DNA of 64,000 nucleotides from Corallium rubrum (GCA_964035015.1 CAXIUP010000166.1:32501-96500), one strand, 5' to 3'; shown: positions 9,672-20,948, counted from the first letter of the stretch. Notes: generated by a model from the letters alone, not told the origin. Program-made: numbers and translations.

Positions 9672-11542
9672 GTAAGCGTATGTTCAGTAGTTTTTATTAG
9701 TTTATATTTCACTGTTGACGAATCGCGCCCAGCCGCCCAACTGCTAATTTTGAAATTTATAGAGTCAAACTAGAGATTTTCTTAAGGGTGGTATGATATT
9801 AGCCGCTCAGGTATGATGAACGAAGGGCGCTGAGTGCATAAACTTTCTTAGACGATAAACTCAGTACAATCATCGTCTTTTGTTTTGGTCGTTTGTGCTG
9901 CCGTGTTTAACATAATTCATCTTTTTTTCGCCTCTTCACGGTTTGGTGATTTCCAAATACTTTATATACACAACTATATTTTCATACTATTAAGGCCTAC
10001 GACAATTGCCTCAGACAAAATTACAAGTCACAAACGACGTGTTTCCCATAACGCAGATACGCTGTATCATAGATTCATAGTCCAGTTTATTTTGTGTCGA
10101 TTCTCAAGGCTGCCGTAGTTAGTTTTTCTTTGCCGACATATAAAAGTAATGTGTATTAAATCAGCGCTTGAGAAGTCGGCTGTTTGCATAATTGCATCAT
10201 CGCTGTAATGTTATAGTATAAATATCATACGACATTTAATGGCTGGTTACAGACGGCGTATTTTTTTATGAAATTTCAATTCGCAGTCGAGTTTAACATA
10301 TAGCCGACTCGCCTTCTTTTGTTTTTATGTCAAGATACCTCGGGCTCAGTGAAAGTCAGCTCTAGTAAAGCAGCCGCCAGCCGAGTACCAGACTTTGAAT
10401 CCTTTATCAATTCGCGTAATAGATTTAAACAAAAACAGATATTTTATAATAACAGAATAGTCGAAGGTCAAATGAGTTGTTTACGTGTCATTGATACGAC
10501 CGGATACGAGAGATGAAATCATGTGAGGCATATGACGCCTAGCAACGGGAACGTTCTTTGATGTGATTGGCTGTCTAAATACGGAAATGAGTTTTTTGGT
10601 CACATGATATGCTGTTGTTTTGCACGTTTTCTTTCTTTTCGACGAGGTATTCGAGAAGTGAAGTTATGTCTGTGTTCTCTGCGACTTTTTACAATCCTGA
10701 ATTAATGCTGGATTAACTGTTTATGAATAGTGTAAAATAGAACTAATACAGCAGTTAAATTGAAACATGTAACTATCAGAAAGATTTTTTCATGTTGTTT
10801 CCTCAAGACTTTTCATTGAATTGTACAATGTATTACATGTACATGTATCGTCAAATTTAAAGCAAAATAAATCATTTGAACTGTAAAAAGCTCAAGTGTT
10901 TTTTTATGTTGAAATACAGTACTGTTAATTGCTCTACGAAACTTTGCACTATCCTTGGGTTCTAGTTCTGATTAGCTGGTGAACTGAAATTTCATAATTC
11001 GTTTGATTTTGGTATTACTACCCTGTGGTTCAAATTTTACTTTTAAACGTTTAACCAATTTTAAATTATTCATCATTTCGTGTCTGACTGTTGGATGTGT
11101 TTTGTCTAATTTTGTGTCTCCTAGCAACAGTTAAATTTGAATTTTCTCCGTCAATCCTGCCTCCACCGTTTAGTTACTCATATCATTTTTAATGTATGGT
11201 CCTTCTTTCTTTAATGGTACTAATTTGGTCGTTCTGCATATTTTAATTTCTGAGTTTTCCTACTTTTAGCGGTAACTTTCATTATGAATCGTTATTTAGT
11301 TCCTCAATTGCTGCAAGAGAAGTAAACAAAATTTATAGTTTTGCCATGTTACGATTCTTAGTAATTATATCAATAACTTTATCGGGTTTTTGATAGCATT
11401 AGATTAGAATAACTGTAAGCTGTAAACAAATTTTACTCTCCGATCAATTTATTAAAATACGACTTACTGGGACACATGCCGAGCGCATTATGTGATAAAC
11501 TGTCGTCCAAAATTTCATCTATTTTCCAGGGAAATCTTCCAA
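9672..11542. other. Presumed intronic sequence with one small unplaced ORF
   Basis: No clear gene. A 65-codon plus-strand frame at 10319-10516 (with SSSKAAASRVPDFESF and RFKQKQIFYNNR) looks more protein-like than its surroundings and follows a pyrimidine-rich AG, but I recognise no family and no donor is obvious. The rest is AT-rich non-coding DNA. Confidence 0.4.
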
Positions 11543-11624
11543 CAAAAATTCCACATGAATGGGTTCCAAAATCACATGTGATTTTGGAATCCGTTCATGT
11601 GGAATTTTTGTAGATAAGTATATG

Positions 11625-11684
<60 letters not shown>

Positions 11685-11910
11685 GAAGTATAGTTACCTT
11701 AAAGTCTTCGCTACCAGAGGTTTCACCCTAAACGGGATCATTTCACCCGTTTAGGGTGAAACCTCTGGTAGCGAAGACTTTAAGGTAACTATACTTCGTG
11801 CTTTATATTTTGCGCTATCTATATGGTATTGAGCACTCTCTAACATTTCGTGAAACAAAACTCATATATATAGACAGTATATATATATATATATATATAC
11901 TGTCTATATA
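11543..11910. repeat. Cluster of three long hairpins around a (TA)n tract
   Basis: Three separate inverted repeats follow one another. At 11543-11610 CAAAAATTCCACATGAA mirrors itself with almost no loop. At 11675-11807 two arms of about 62 bases (TATAAAGCATGAAGTATAG on the left) are nearly perfect, with a 7-base loop. At 11864-11910 ATATATAGACAGT mirrors across a TA core. A (TA)n tract fills 11623-11674. No ORF. Confidence 0.9.
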
Positions 11911-11985
11911 TTACTCTATATATTACTATATAATGTTAGTAGTGTTTTCAGCTTGAAGTTGGTAAAGTTTTTTCGTTTGTTCTTG

Positions 11986-12252
11986 CTGTACAAGCTGTCG
12001 TAAGTTAAACTCAGAGAAAAAAAACAACAAAAAAACCTCCAAAAAACTCTGAGTTCCAGACGGGACTCGAACCCACAACATTCCGAACGCCAGCCGGACG
12101 CTCTACCGAGGTTGTTTTAACGACGGTCTACCATCTGAGTTCCAGTGGCCCAATGGTGAGAGCGTCCAGCTGGCATTCGGAAGGTTGTGGGTTCGAGTCC
12201 CGTCTGGAGCTCAGAGTTTTTCTCTGAGTTTAACTTACGACAGTTTGTACAG
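11986..12252. mobile_element. Palindromic tRNA-like foldback element, copy 1
   Basis: Two inverted arms of about 110-125 bases start and end with CTGTACAAGCTGTCGTAAG / its complement. Each arm contains a tRNA-like sequence with B box GGTTCGAGTCC. The right arm is complete (see 12139-12210). The left arm keeps the anticodon, T and 3' acceptor parts on the minus strand. A second element of the same plan lies at 51069-51327. The structure is a foldback whose two halves are tRNA-derived. Confidence 0.82.
12139..12210 (+). tRNA. tRNA-like sequence (anticodon GGC, Ala-like), element-borne
   Basis: A 72-base cloverleaf can be drawn: acceptor GTTCCAG/CTGGAGC (7 pairs with one GU), D stem GCCC/GAGC with one mismatch, anticodon stem TCCAG/TCGGA with one mismatch, loop CTGGCAT (T33 present, anticodon GGC), T stem GTGGG/CCCGT and loop TTCGAGT. 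A box TGGCCCAATGG and B box GGTTCGAGTCC are intact. Its position in a palindromic repeat and the stem mismatches point to a tRNA-derived mobile sequence, not a working tRNA gene. Confidence 0.55.
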
Positions 12253-12299
12253 AATATACATACGAAAAAACTTAAAAAAAATTACTGTTAATATTTTAG

Positions 12300-12539
12300 G
12301 TGACGGTACGACAGACCAACAAAATTTTATCCGTGTTGCAGGGAGTGAAGAGAATCTTGTAAATGTTGATGGCGTAGATGGAGCTGCGATAGATAAAGTA
12401 AAATCACAACCACAGGCACAGCCATCACAACAACAAGCACAACAGGCAAAACAACAACAACAAGCACAACAGGCAAAACAACAACAACCGCCAGATCGAA
12501 AACGACAACAACACGAGGATAGTGCTGCGGTAGATAAAG
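12300..12539 (+). CDS. Candidate host exon with polyglutamine tract
   Basis: An exon-like segment is bounded by acceptor TTTTAG|G and donor AAAG|GTAAGC. Its 240 bases are a multiple of three and it both starts and ends after one base of a codon. The reading includes GTTDQQNFIRVAGSEEN, VDGVDGAAIDKV, a QQQAQQAKQQQ-type low-complexity stretch, then a basic PPDRKRQQHED and DSAAVDKG. The Gln/Ala repeats are short unit duplications. The phase matches the acceptor at 22539, so both may belong to one gene with a 10 kb repeat-filled intron. Function of the segment is unknown; the repeats are likely a flexible linker. Confidence 0.5.
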
Positions 12540-12753
12540 GTAAGCAAAACGACTTTCGATTTGTTGGTTTTGATTGCTACGCATTGATTGCTACTTCAAC
12601 TTCAATTTTATTACACTATTTACAAGAAATTACAATACAAAAAAATTAAGAAAATATTTTTAACAAGATTTATGTGATGAATCATAAAAGAAAGTTTAAC
12701 AAAAATAATTCAAACGTGAGCATAATTAGTTCTAACTTTTGGTCTAACGAAGT

Positions 12754-14262
12754 TTATTTAGCAGCATATCTAGTATTATATGTATGCTGACTAGCTGCTA
12801 GTGTAATGAATTTTGAGAAGACTTGTGGGATATTTGACTGCATATTTATAATTTTATAACTAAATTCAGCTATTCTTAATTTGAATATATTATCGAGTTT
12901 TAAAATTCCAAGAATATTAAAATATGGTGTAGCATTGTCTCTATGATGTGCAAAACATATATTTCTAATACATCTGTTTTGCTTAGTTCTTATCTTCGCC
13001 AACTTTGATGTATATGTATTGCCCCAACTCATGAGGCCATAATTAAGATATGGATATACAAGTGTATAGTAGAGTTGCTTTAACATATTAAAATCAAGGT
13101 AATACCTAAGTTTATATATAATTCCTATATTCTTGGCAATTTTGTTATTTATATGTTTTATTTGATATTCCCAATTAAGATGTTCATCCAAGTAGATTCC
13201 TAAATATTTTGTTATCTTTCTGTTCAATATTGGCAATCTTTATTCTAGATACTTTCTTATTAGCTGAGGTAATAACCATATAATGTGTTTTTTTTAAATT
13301 AACTGATAATTTATTAACTGAACAATAACGAATAATAGTTTTAAACTCTTCATTCATTACAGTCTCTAGGTTGTTTACATTGTTGGATGAGTAAAAAAAC
13401 ATTCGTAATATTTGCAAAGATGCGAAAAGATATCTTTTTTGTAAAGTAAGAATAGAAGTGGTCCGAGTGTAGCCTTGAGGCACGCCGCATGTTAATCTCA
13501 AGCATTTTAGATTCTGAATGTCCAATTTTAACATATTGTTTTCGGTTTTTTAAATAATTACTAAACCAGGACAGTTGATTTCCCCGAACTCCATATTTGT
13601 CAAGCTTAGCAATAAGGATCTCATGATTAACAGTATCAAATGCTTTTGAAAAGTCTAAAAACAAACCACATGTTACTTGTTTACTATCAACAGCGTTTCT
13701 TAAATTATCTGTAATCTCAAGAATTGCCTGTTCAGTAGAATATCCTTTTCTAAAGCCAAATTGGTGCTAAAAAAGAATATTCTTTTTTTCCAAAAACAAA
13801 ATCAATTGGTCGTATACAAGTCGTTCAAGAGTTTTACTAAAAGCTGATAAAATAGATATAGGTCTGTAGTTGCATGGATCGGTTATTGCGCCACTTTTAC
13901 AAATAGAGTAACTCTGGATACTTTAAATATATCAGGTACAATACCTGTTTTAATAGATTCATTGAAAATATACGTAAAAGGTATCGTAAGTTGCTTACTA
14001 GCCATTTTGATCAATTTGTTAGGAACATCTAGTGAAGCTTTGTTATCCTTCAGGTCAGAGAAAAGTTTATATACCTTTGACCAGTGAACTGGAGTCATAA
14101 CAAAGCTTGAAGCCGGGGAATTTTGAATAAAACTAGTTGGACTTTCATTTGTGTTTTCAATTACATTTGCCAAACCCGCACCAATAAAATGCTGATTAAA
14201 TTGGTTCACTATATCTAATGGGTTTATAAATGTTTTGTTATTTCTCACAAGTTGTGTCAATG
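12754..14262 (-). pseudogene. LINE reverse transcriptase relic
   Basis: Four broken minus-strand frames in order 14260-13883, 13664-13350, 13534-13184 and 13236-12754 make up a decayed non-LTR reverse transcriptase. Recognisable parts: SDLKDNKAS.DVPNKLIK (template-binding region), MFLDFSKAFDTVNHEIL (motif A), RLTCGVPQG (motif B), then a thumb with KYLGIYLDEHLNW and YPYLNYGLMSWGN. Motif C and the endonuclease are not seen intact. At least three frameshifts separate the pieces. It lies in the presumed 10 kb intron of the host gene, antisense to it. Clade is uncertain (Jockey/CR1 group). Confidence 0.8.
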
Positions 14263-15084
14263 ACGAAAATACACCCAGATCGACCCAAGCGTGGAGACGA
14301 AACCAGCGTACCTCAAGTTATATTATCAACGATCGTATAGGTCGTTGACAATATGCAAAAGACTTAGTTAATTAGTTAAGTTAAGTCAAGTTGGAAAGAA
14401 CACGAACAAAGAAACTAATAAACAGCACAAATTTAGATTAGGATACTGAATTTTGACGACTTATATATTGATTATATTCTGGCAACAGCCAATGAATATT
14501 TAAGGTTTTGCTCGCTAAATAATTAGCTAAATAATTAGCTCTTTCTCCTCCTCCTCTTTCTCCTCCTCCTCCTGCTCCTCCTTTTCCTCCTCATTCTCCT
14601 ACTCCTCTTTCTCATCTTCCTCTTTCTTCTCCTCCTCTTTCTCCACCTCCTTTTCCTCTTCCTCTCTCTCCTTCTCCTCCTCCACTTTCTCCTCCTCTTT
14701 CTCTTTCTCCTCCTCCTCCTCCTCTTTCTTTTCCTCTTTCTCCTCCTCCTCCACCTGTTTCTCATTCTCCTCCTCCTCTTTCTGATTTCCCCCTCCTCTT
14801 TCTCCTCATCTTTCTCCTCCTCTTTCTCCTACTCCTCCTCTTCTCCTGCTCCTCCTCTTTCTCATCCTCCTCTTTCTCATCCTCCTCCTTCTCTTTCTCC
14901 TCCTCCTCCTTCTCCTCTTTCACCTCCTTTCTCTTCTTTCTCCTCCTCCTCTTTGTCCTCCTCCTCTTTCTCCTACTCTTTCTCCTACTCCTCCTCTTTC
15001 TCCCCACCTCTTTCTCATCCTCCTCTTTCTCATCCTGATTGGGCGTTTGTTCTGGTTTGCTCTTATATATAAATCTTAATCTAA

Positions 15085-15122
15085 CAAACAAACAAACAAA
15101 CAAACAAACAAACAAACAAATA
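15085..15122. repeat. (CAAA)n microsatellite
   Basis: About nine copies of CAAA follow CTTATATATAAATCTTAATCT. It marks the inner edge of the left pyrimidine arm. Confidence 0.9.
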
Positions 15123-15779
15123 AAGTGTTGTCTTTTGAGAGTTTTCTGACCTTCAGAATTCTGTAAATTCTTCGCCCCAAATGCAGGAAATGGCATTTCC
15201 GAGAGACTCTAGATTTCAAAAATTTCCGGGGGGGGCATACCCCCAGAATCTTTTGTGAACCAGAGTCCCTTTTGTGAACAGCCCCCCCCCCCCCCCAGGC
15301 TAGTGTAAGGCAGATTCAAGTCAATTGTCTGCTCACAATTACAGTAAAATCTCGCTAACAAGAACCTACATTTTACCAAATCAGCCTGGGGTAGGTTCTT
15401 TTATTCTTATATATTATTATGTACATAAATTCTCAATTTCAGCCTGAGGTTCTTAATAGGAGTAGGTTCTTGTTGGCGAGTTTTTACTGTACTCTGTTTT
15501 CTTTATCGCTCTCTTCGGATTTACCGTCACCATTTTTCGACAAGAAAGTAATGAGAAATAGGCAAGAAAACCGAAAACCGGGTGATTCATGGCACATTAT
15601 TCATGTTAAGCGGTACATTCGCGTAGGTGCCCACTGATCAAATTCAACCAATGCTCGCCGCTAGCAATTAAATTCGACATGTTAGGCTCGACGTTTGAAA
15701 CCCGGCACATGATAAGCTCGACGTTTGAACCAGGCCTAAGTAGTATAGGGAAGGGGGATTATGGTGCGGTGGTGCAAAG

Positions 15780-16740
15780 CGCACCATCCCTGGACGCGAA
15801 TAAGCTATTATTTATTCATTCTCAGGGTCCTTTAAGACCCACTAACCCTACCTTATTATTTATGCTTACGTCATTATTTCTCAGGCTCCTTTGGAACCTT
15901 CTAACCCTTGTCTTCTGGAACCCCCAACTTTAAATTTTATCCAATCCCCCCGTGTATACGTCATAACCGATTGCTTTCCGATTGATTTCCGAAGTTCTCG
16001 GTTACGTCATTATCAAAAGGCACTCGACTTATATCCTTACAAGTGATATTAATTACCTTTTCATTACATTTTAAGTGTCGAAATAAGGCAAAGCGATTTA
16101 TTACTTTGAAAGCGTTGTTACGCTTACTAAGTGTGATATTTGCGTATTTATCCTCAGTGCACGTGCAGACGCCAAAAGAGAAACTCGGGGGTCATTAAGG
16201 GGATTAAGCGCTTAGGCAAGTCTAGGCGAGAAGGTCAGTAGCAGTGTTATCCTAGCGAAACCGCGTCGCGTCCTTCATTCGTCTCAGGCTCCTTTGGGCC
16301 GTCTAACCATAACTTTTATCCAACCCCGCGAACCCTAGCTGATACTCAACCCCCCGTGTAATACGTCATAACCGATAGCTCTCCCACTAATTCCCGAAGT
16401 TCTCCGTTACGTCAATAGCGAGGTTCAGATCACACTTCCACTACCGCTACCGTTACCGTAAATATAATTAAGCATGTCAGACATTGTATTTTACGTTCAG
16501 TAATGGTCGCAGGTCTGAAACCTAGTGCAAAAAGAAAGCGTTTTACGATACTAGGATTAAAACCAACTACGACCACAGAACGAAAAAATGAACATTTACT
16601 TCAGTTTAACCACATTTACGGTAGCAGTAGCGGTAGTGGAAGTGTGATCTGAACCTCGCTATTATCAAAACGCACTCGACTTATATCCTTACAAGTAATA
16701 GTAATCAACTTTCATTTATACACTTTACCTTACTGTCATT
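15780..16740. repeat. Diverged tandem duplication, right copy holding a MITE
   Basis: Blocks at about 15820-16060 and 16270-16720 align: CTCAGGCTCCTTTGG, ACGTCATAACCGAT, CCGAAGTTCTC.GTTACGTCA and GCACTCGACTTATATCCTT occur in the same order in both. The right copy is split by the MITE at 16419-16663, while the left copy is uninterrupted at the matching spot (about 16010). Confidence 0.8.
16419..16663. mobile_element. MITE with ~45-bp terminal inverted repeats
   Basis: The ends GCGAGGTTCAGATCACACTT and inverted GTGATCTGAACCTCGC enclose about 245 bases. The inverted repeats run through CCACTACCGCTACCG on the left and its mirrored, slightly diverged form on the right. A TA on each side may be the target duplication. 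The paralogous block at 15990-16030 gives an approximate empty site. Confidence 0.85.
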
Positions 16741-17098
16741 GTTTCAGTTGAAATGTTTACATCAATAAGGTCGTTTTCTGACGTTTCTGAGATAATACGA
16801 CTTGAACAAGTATCTGCTTTTTTCTCATAAAATTACTTTGGGGACTAGCCGAATTTAATGTGTCGTCGCTATAAGGCCTAACTCTTTCAAGCAAAGCAGG
16901 TGATAATTGATATTGCATTGACCAAAAGTTCAACATACAATTGCAAATGCATCTAATTTGTTCGGGGCTTCAGTCTTCAACAGAACTTGCTGCTGAATAG
17001 GTTCACTTCTACGTGAAAGTTCAAGAAACGGTTTGTGCTTTTTGATCAACATCTCTATTTGACAGTAAATGAGGAAAACGCTACTAAAACACACATTT
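16741..17098. other. Non-coding spacer
   Basis: Mixed-composition sequence between the tandem duplication and the purine tract. I see no gene, hairpin or repeat in it. Confidence 0.5.
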
Positions 17099-19140
17099 TA
17101 AGAGGAGGAGCAAAAGGAGGAGGAAAAAGAGGAGCGGGAGGAGGAGGAGGAGGAGGAGGAGGAGAAAGAGGAGAAGGAGAAAGAGGAGAAGGAGGAGGAG
17201 GAAAAAGAGAAAGTGGAGGAGAAAGATGAGGAGCAAGAGAAAGAGGAGGAGAAAGAGGAGGAGGAGAAAAAGAAAGGAGAAGAAAATGGAGGATGAGAAA
17301 GAGGAGGAAGAGGAGAAAGAGGAGGAGGAGGGGGGAAAAGAGAGGGAGGAGGAGAAAGAGGAGGAGAAGGAGGAGAAAGAGGAGGAGGAGAAAGAGGAGA
17401 GGAGGAGGAAGAGAAAGAGGAGCACAAAGAGCAGGAGTTGGAGGAGGAGAAAGAGGGGGAGGGAGGGGGAAAAAGAGGAGAAAGGAGGAGGAGGTGAAAG
17501 AGGAGGAGGAAAAAGAGGAGAATGAGAAAGGAAAACGAGGAGGAGGAGAAAGAGGAAGAGAAAGAGGAGCAGGAGAACGTGTAGGACGAGAAGAAAGAGA
17601 AAGGGGATGAGGAGAAAGAATGGAAAAAGATGTCGAGTGGAAAGAGAAAAAAGAGGACGAGAAAGAGGAGGAGGAGGAAAAGAGGGGGAGAAGGAAAAAG
17701 AGGAGAATGAGGAGGAGAAAGAGAAAGAGGAGGAGGAGAAAGAGGAGGAGGAGAAAGAGGAGGAGGAGAAAGAGGAGGAGGAGGAGGAGAAAGAGAAGGA
17801 GGAGGAGAACGAGGCGGAGGAAGAAACAGAGGAGAAAGAGGAGGAATAGAAAGAGGATAAGGAGGAGGAGAAAGAGGAAGATGAGAAAGAGGTGGAGGAG
17901 GAAAAGAGGAAGAGAAAGAGGAGGAGGAGAAAGAGGAGAAAGAAAAGGAGAAAGAAGAAGAGGAGGAGGATGAGAAAGAGGAGGAGGAGAAAGAGGAGGA
18001 GGAGAAAGAGGAGGAGGAGAAAGAGGAGCACGAGGAGCAGGTGGAGAAAGAGGAGGAGAAGAAAGAGGAGGAGGAAAAAGAGGAGGAGGCGAAAGAAGAG
18101 AAAGGAGGTGAAAGAGGAGGAGGAGAAAGAGAAGGAGGGGGAGAACGAGGAGGAGGAAGAGACAGAGGAGAAAGAGGAGGAATAGAAAGAGGATAAGGAG
18201 GAGGAGAAAGAGGAAGATGAGAAAGAGGTGGAGGAGGAAAAGAGGAAGAGAAGGAGCAGGAGGAGAAAGAGGAGGAGGAGAAAGAAAAGGAGAAAGAAGA
18301 AGAGGAGGAGGATGAGAAAGAGGAGGAGGAGAAAGAGGAGGAGGAGAAAGAGGAGGAGGAGAAAGAGGAGGACGAGGAGCAGAAGGAGAAAGAGGAGGAG
18401 GAGAAAGAGGACGAGGAAAAAGAGGAGGAGGAGAAAGAAGAGAAAGGAGGTGAAAGAGGAGGAGGAGGATGAGAAAGAGGAGGATGAGAAAGAGGTGGAC
18501 GAGGAGCAGAAGGAGAAAGACTAGGAGGAGAAAGAGGAGGAGGAAAAAGAGGAGGAGGAGAAAGAAGAGAAAGGAGGTGAAAGAGGATGAGGAGGATGAG
18601 AAAGAGGAGGATGAGAAAGAGGTGGGGAGCAAGAGGAGGAGTAGGAGAAAGAGTGGGAGAAAGAGGAGGAGGAGAAGGAGAAAGAGGAGGAGGACAAAGA
18701 GGATGAGGAGAAAGAAGAGAAAGGAGGTGAAAGAGGAGAAGGAGGAGGAGGAGAAAGAGCAGGAGGAGGATGAGAAAGAGGAGGATGAGAAAGAGGAGGA
18801 TGAGAAAGAGGAGGAGCAGGAGAAGAGGAGGAGTAGGAGAAAGAGGATGAGAACGATGAGGAGAAAGCGGAGGAGGAGAAAGAGGAGGGGGAAATCAGAA
18901 AGAGGAGGAGGAGAATGAGAAACAGGTGGAGGAGGAGGAGAAAGAGGAAAAGAAAGAGGAGGAGGAGGAGGAAGAGAAAGAGGAGGAGAAAGAGGAGGAG
19001 GAGAAGGAGAAAGAGGAGGAGGAAAAGGAGGTGGACAAAGAGGAGGAGGAGAAAGAGGAAGATGAGAAAGAGGAGTAGGAGAATGAGGAGGAAAAGGAGG
19101 AGCAGGAGGAGGAGGAGAAAGAGGAGGAGGAGAAAGAGCT
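17099..19140 (+). repeat. 2 kb purine-only tract (GGA/GAA/GAGAAAG-rich)
   Basis: The plus strand is almost purely A and G for two kilobases, built from GAGGAG, AAAGAGG and GAGGAAAAAG units. It contains longer internal duplications: for instance a segment starting GAGGAAGATGAGAAAGAGG appears at about 17870 and again at about 18210 with similar following text. The right third is the mirror of 14540-15036. Such polypurine/polypyrimidine mirror sequence can form triplex structures. All long frames here are artefacts. Confidence 0.95.
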
Positions 19141-19233
19141 AATTATTTTGCTAGTTATTTAGCGAGCAAAATCTTAAATGTTCATTGGCTGTTGCCAGAA
19201 TATAATCAATATATAAGTCGTCAAAATTCAGTA

Positions 19234-19735
19234 TAAGAACGACCAAAACGCGTAAAGCCGTATGTCAACTCCAATCTGTCGCAGAAGACTGATTCAGCTA
19301 GTCAGGAGTATAACGAGAAATACGAATATACTCTCGATCCGCCTTCGATTAAACGTCGTCTCGAAGCTGTGGAAAATGTGGTTTCTACATATTTCGTTGA
19401 TGATGATATCCCACGAGGAAAGGACCATTTTGTCGAAATAAAGCAACAATCAGTGTTTTTCTTCCAAATTCCCTAATCTTATAATCGCTTTTCCTGGAGG
19501 TATTTTAACGAAGAATTTGCCAAGGGATTATAACCTACAGTATAATCGTCCAGCACGCGTCTAATAATTGTCCTCATATTTTAAAATCGTTTACTAACAG
19601 GGTTGAAATTTTTGATCAGCTAACACTCCAAGAGTAATATACAAAATCATCCATTGTTTCACATGCACTTTTTATTGAGAACTTTTGTATGGTAAAAACT
19701 GTTTAGCGAAAAATTATAATAAGTCATTGTTGTAT
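19234..19735. other. Non-coding, nothing recognised
   Basis: Right flank of the foldback element. Short frames only, no repeat structure evident. Confidence 0.45.
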
Positions 19736-19736
19736 T

Positions 19737-20037
19737 TAACAATTATTCGCCGAAGGCAAGGTGAATATCGGTGAATAATAACCGAGATGAAGTCGAGGTT
19801 ATTATCCACTGATATTCACTGAGCCTGAGGCGAATAATTGTTTTAGTATAAATACATTTTCGTACTTTTAGGATCAACATTTTCTTTAAAATTGTTAATT
19901 TCCTCGTCTGTCGCGTTGACAATTTGGCCAGCGGCCATTTTGGATGAACGCTGTAGGTGATTATCGAGAATTAATCCGAAGTAGCTCGACCAATCAGCGC
20001 GCGCGATTTTCTATAATCACCTGTGTATTTATACTAA
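19737..20037. mobile_element. Hairpin MITE(s)
   Basis: ACAATTATTCGCCGAAGGC at 19739 mirrors GCCTGAGGCGAATAATTGT ending about 19841, with inner sequence GAATATC.GTGAATAATAACC also mirrored. A second inverted pair, AGGTGATTATCGAGAA and TTCTATAATCACCT, spans about 19954-20023, and flanking TATTTAACA / TTTATACTAAATA suggests an outer pair. Non-coding. Confidence 0.7.
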
Positions 20038-20083
20038 ATACATATAAAACGTATGTCCCACAACGTACAATGATTAATTTATA

Positions 20084-20485
20084 TACCGTATGTGACCGGT
20101 TAAGCGCCCCCCCCTGGACCATAATTTTCACCAAACGAAGGGGGTGGGCGCTTACGCGAGCAATGGGCGCTTACGCGGGCATCTGGGTGCTAAACGCGCA
20201 GAGGCTGGGACCAATGAACACAGAAATTCAAAATGGCGCACATCTAAACGAAGACTGTGTTTAAAACGTTTCAATTTTGCCACTCACACATTAAAATTAT
20301 CAAAAATAATTGCTTAAAACACAAAAAATATGGAAATTTTATTGTTGAGAAGCAAACAAGTTCTTTGTGAAAACACCAGTACAAAGTGTAAGTCAAATTT
20401 TAATAATACACTTAAACAAACTTTTAGTCCAAAATTGGTGGTCGCTTTCCCAAACATATGGGCGCTTAACCGGTCAAATACGGTA
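20084..20485. mobile_element. MITE with ~26-bp inverted ends
   Basis: TACCGTATGTGACCGGTTAA at 20084 mirrors TTAACCGGTCAAATACGGTA ending at 20485. The inside repeats GGGCGCTTACGCG motifs. About 400 bases, no ORF of interest. A TA target duplication is possible. Confidence 0.82.
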
Positions 20486-20499
20486 ATGCTATTAATAAT

Positions 20500-20948
20500 T
20501 CCTCCGCATTTTGACTATTGCCGTCTTGTGTGGGACAACTGGGGCAACTACTTATTAGAAATGCCTCAGAAAATGCAAAATAGAGCGGCAAGAGTCATCA
20601 CTGGTTAATCCTATGACGTAAGGTCGCGCGACATACAAAAAAGAGCTCTGCTGGCAACCGTTGCGTGAAGGAAGGAAAAACAATAAAGCAACATTTATGT
20701 ACAAAATTAAAAATAGTAAACTTGCAAAATGCATGACCAGCATGTCTACTGTTAGCAAAAACACGAACTACAGCCTTCGTAGCAATGACTTATATTTCAA
20801 ACTTAAAAAACCTAATACAAATATGACCGGAAGAAAAGTATTAGCTATTCAGTTGCGAGTTTGTGGAACGAGTTGCCAATATCTGTTAAGCAAAAGGATG
20901 TTTCAGTGACGAAATTTAAAGACTCACTCCAGGACAACACATACTTTA
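20500..20948 (+). pseudogene. LINE 3' end fragment
   Basis: Broken frames resemble the C-terminal end of a non-LTR reverse transcriptase: PPHFDYCRLVWDNWG, then LQ-like KMQNRAARVITG, after a stop SRDIQKRALLATV, then EGRKNNKATFMYKIKN and NYSLRSNDLYFKL. The order and wording match the conserved tail of CR1/RTE-type RT proteins. Stops and frameshifts interrupt each piece. It ends at a MITE at 20949. Confidence 0.72.

Larger units (their letters stand above)
14444..19233. mobile_element. 4.8 kb foldback element with purine/pyrimidine arms
   Basis: The outer ends are TACTGAATTTTGACGAC at 14444 and the exact complement ending at 19233. The first ~90 bases inside (14444-14540 and 19140-19233) are inverted copies, followed by pyrimidine-rich (14540-15036) and matching purine-rich (about 18590-19140) tracts that also mirror each other closely. 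Between the arms lie 3.5 kb of mixed sequence plus a further purine tract. No target duplication is evident and no transposase is present. The frames of 60-525 codons in these tracts (poly Arg/Lys/Glu, or Leu/Ser/Phe/Pro) are composition artefacts. Confidence 0.82.

Noticed and set aside
12139-12210. A working tRNA-Ala gene
   Set aside because: D and anticodon stems have mismatches and it lies in a mobile palindrome; kept only as tRNA-like.
17055-18632. 525-codon minus-strand Leu/Ser/Phe/Pro frame and matching Arg/Lys/Glu plus-strand frames
   Set aside because: Composition artefacts of a 2 kb polypurine tract; stops need T or C on the purine strand, so frames stay open by chance.
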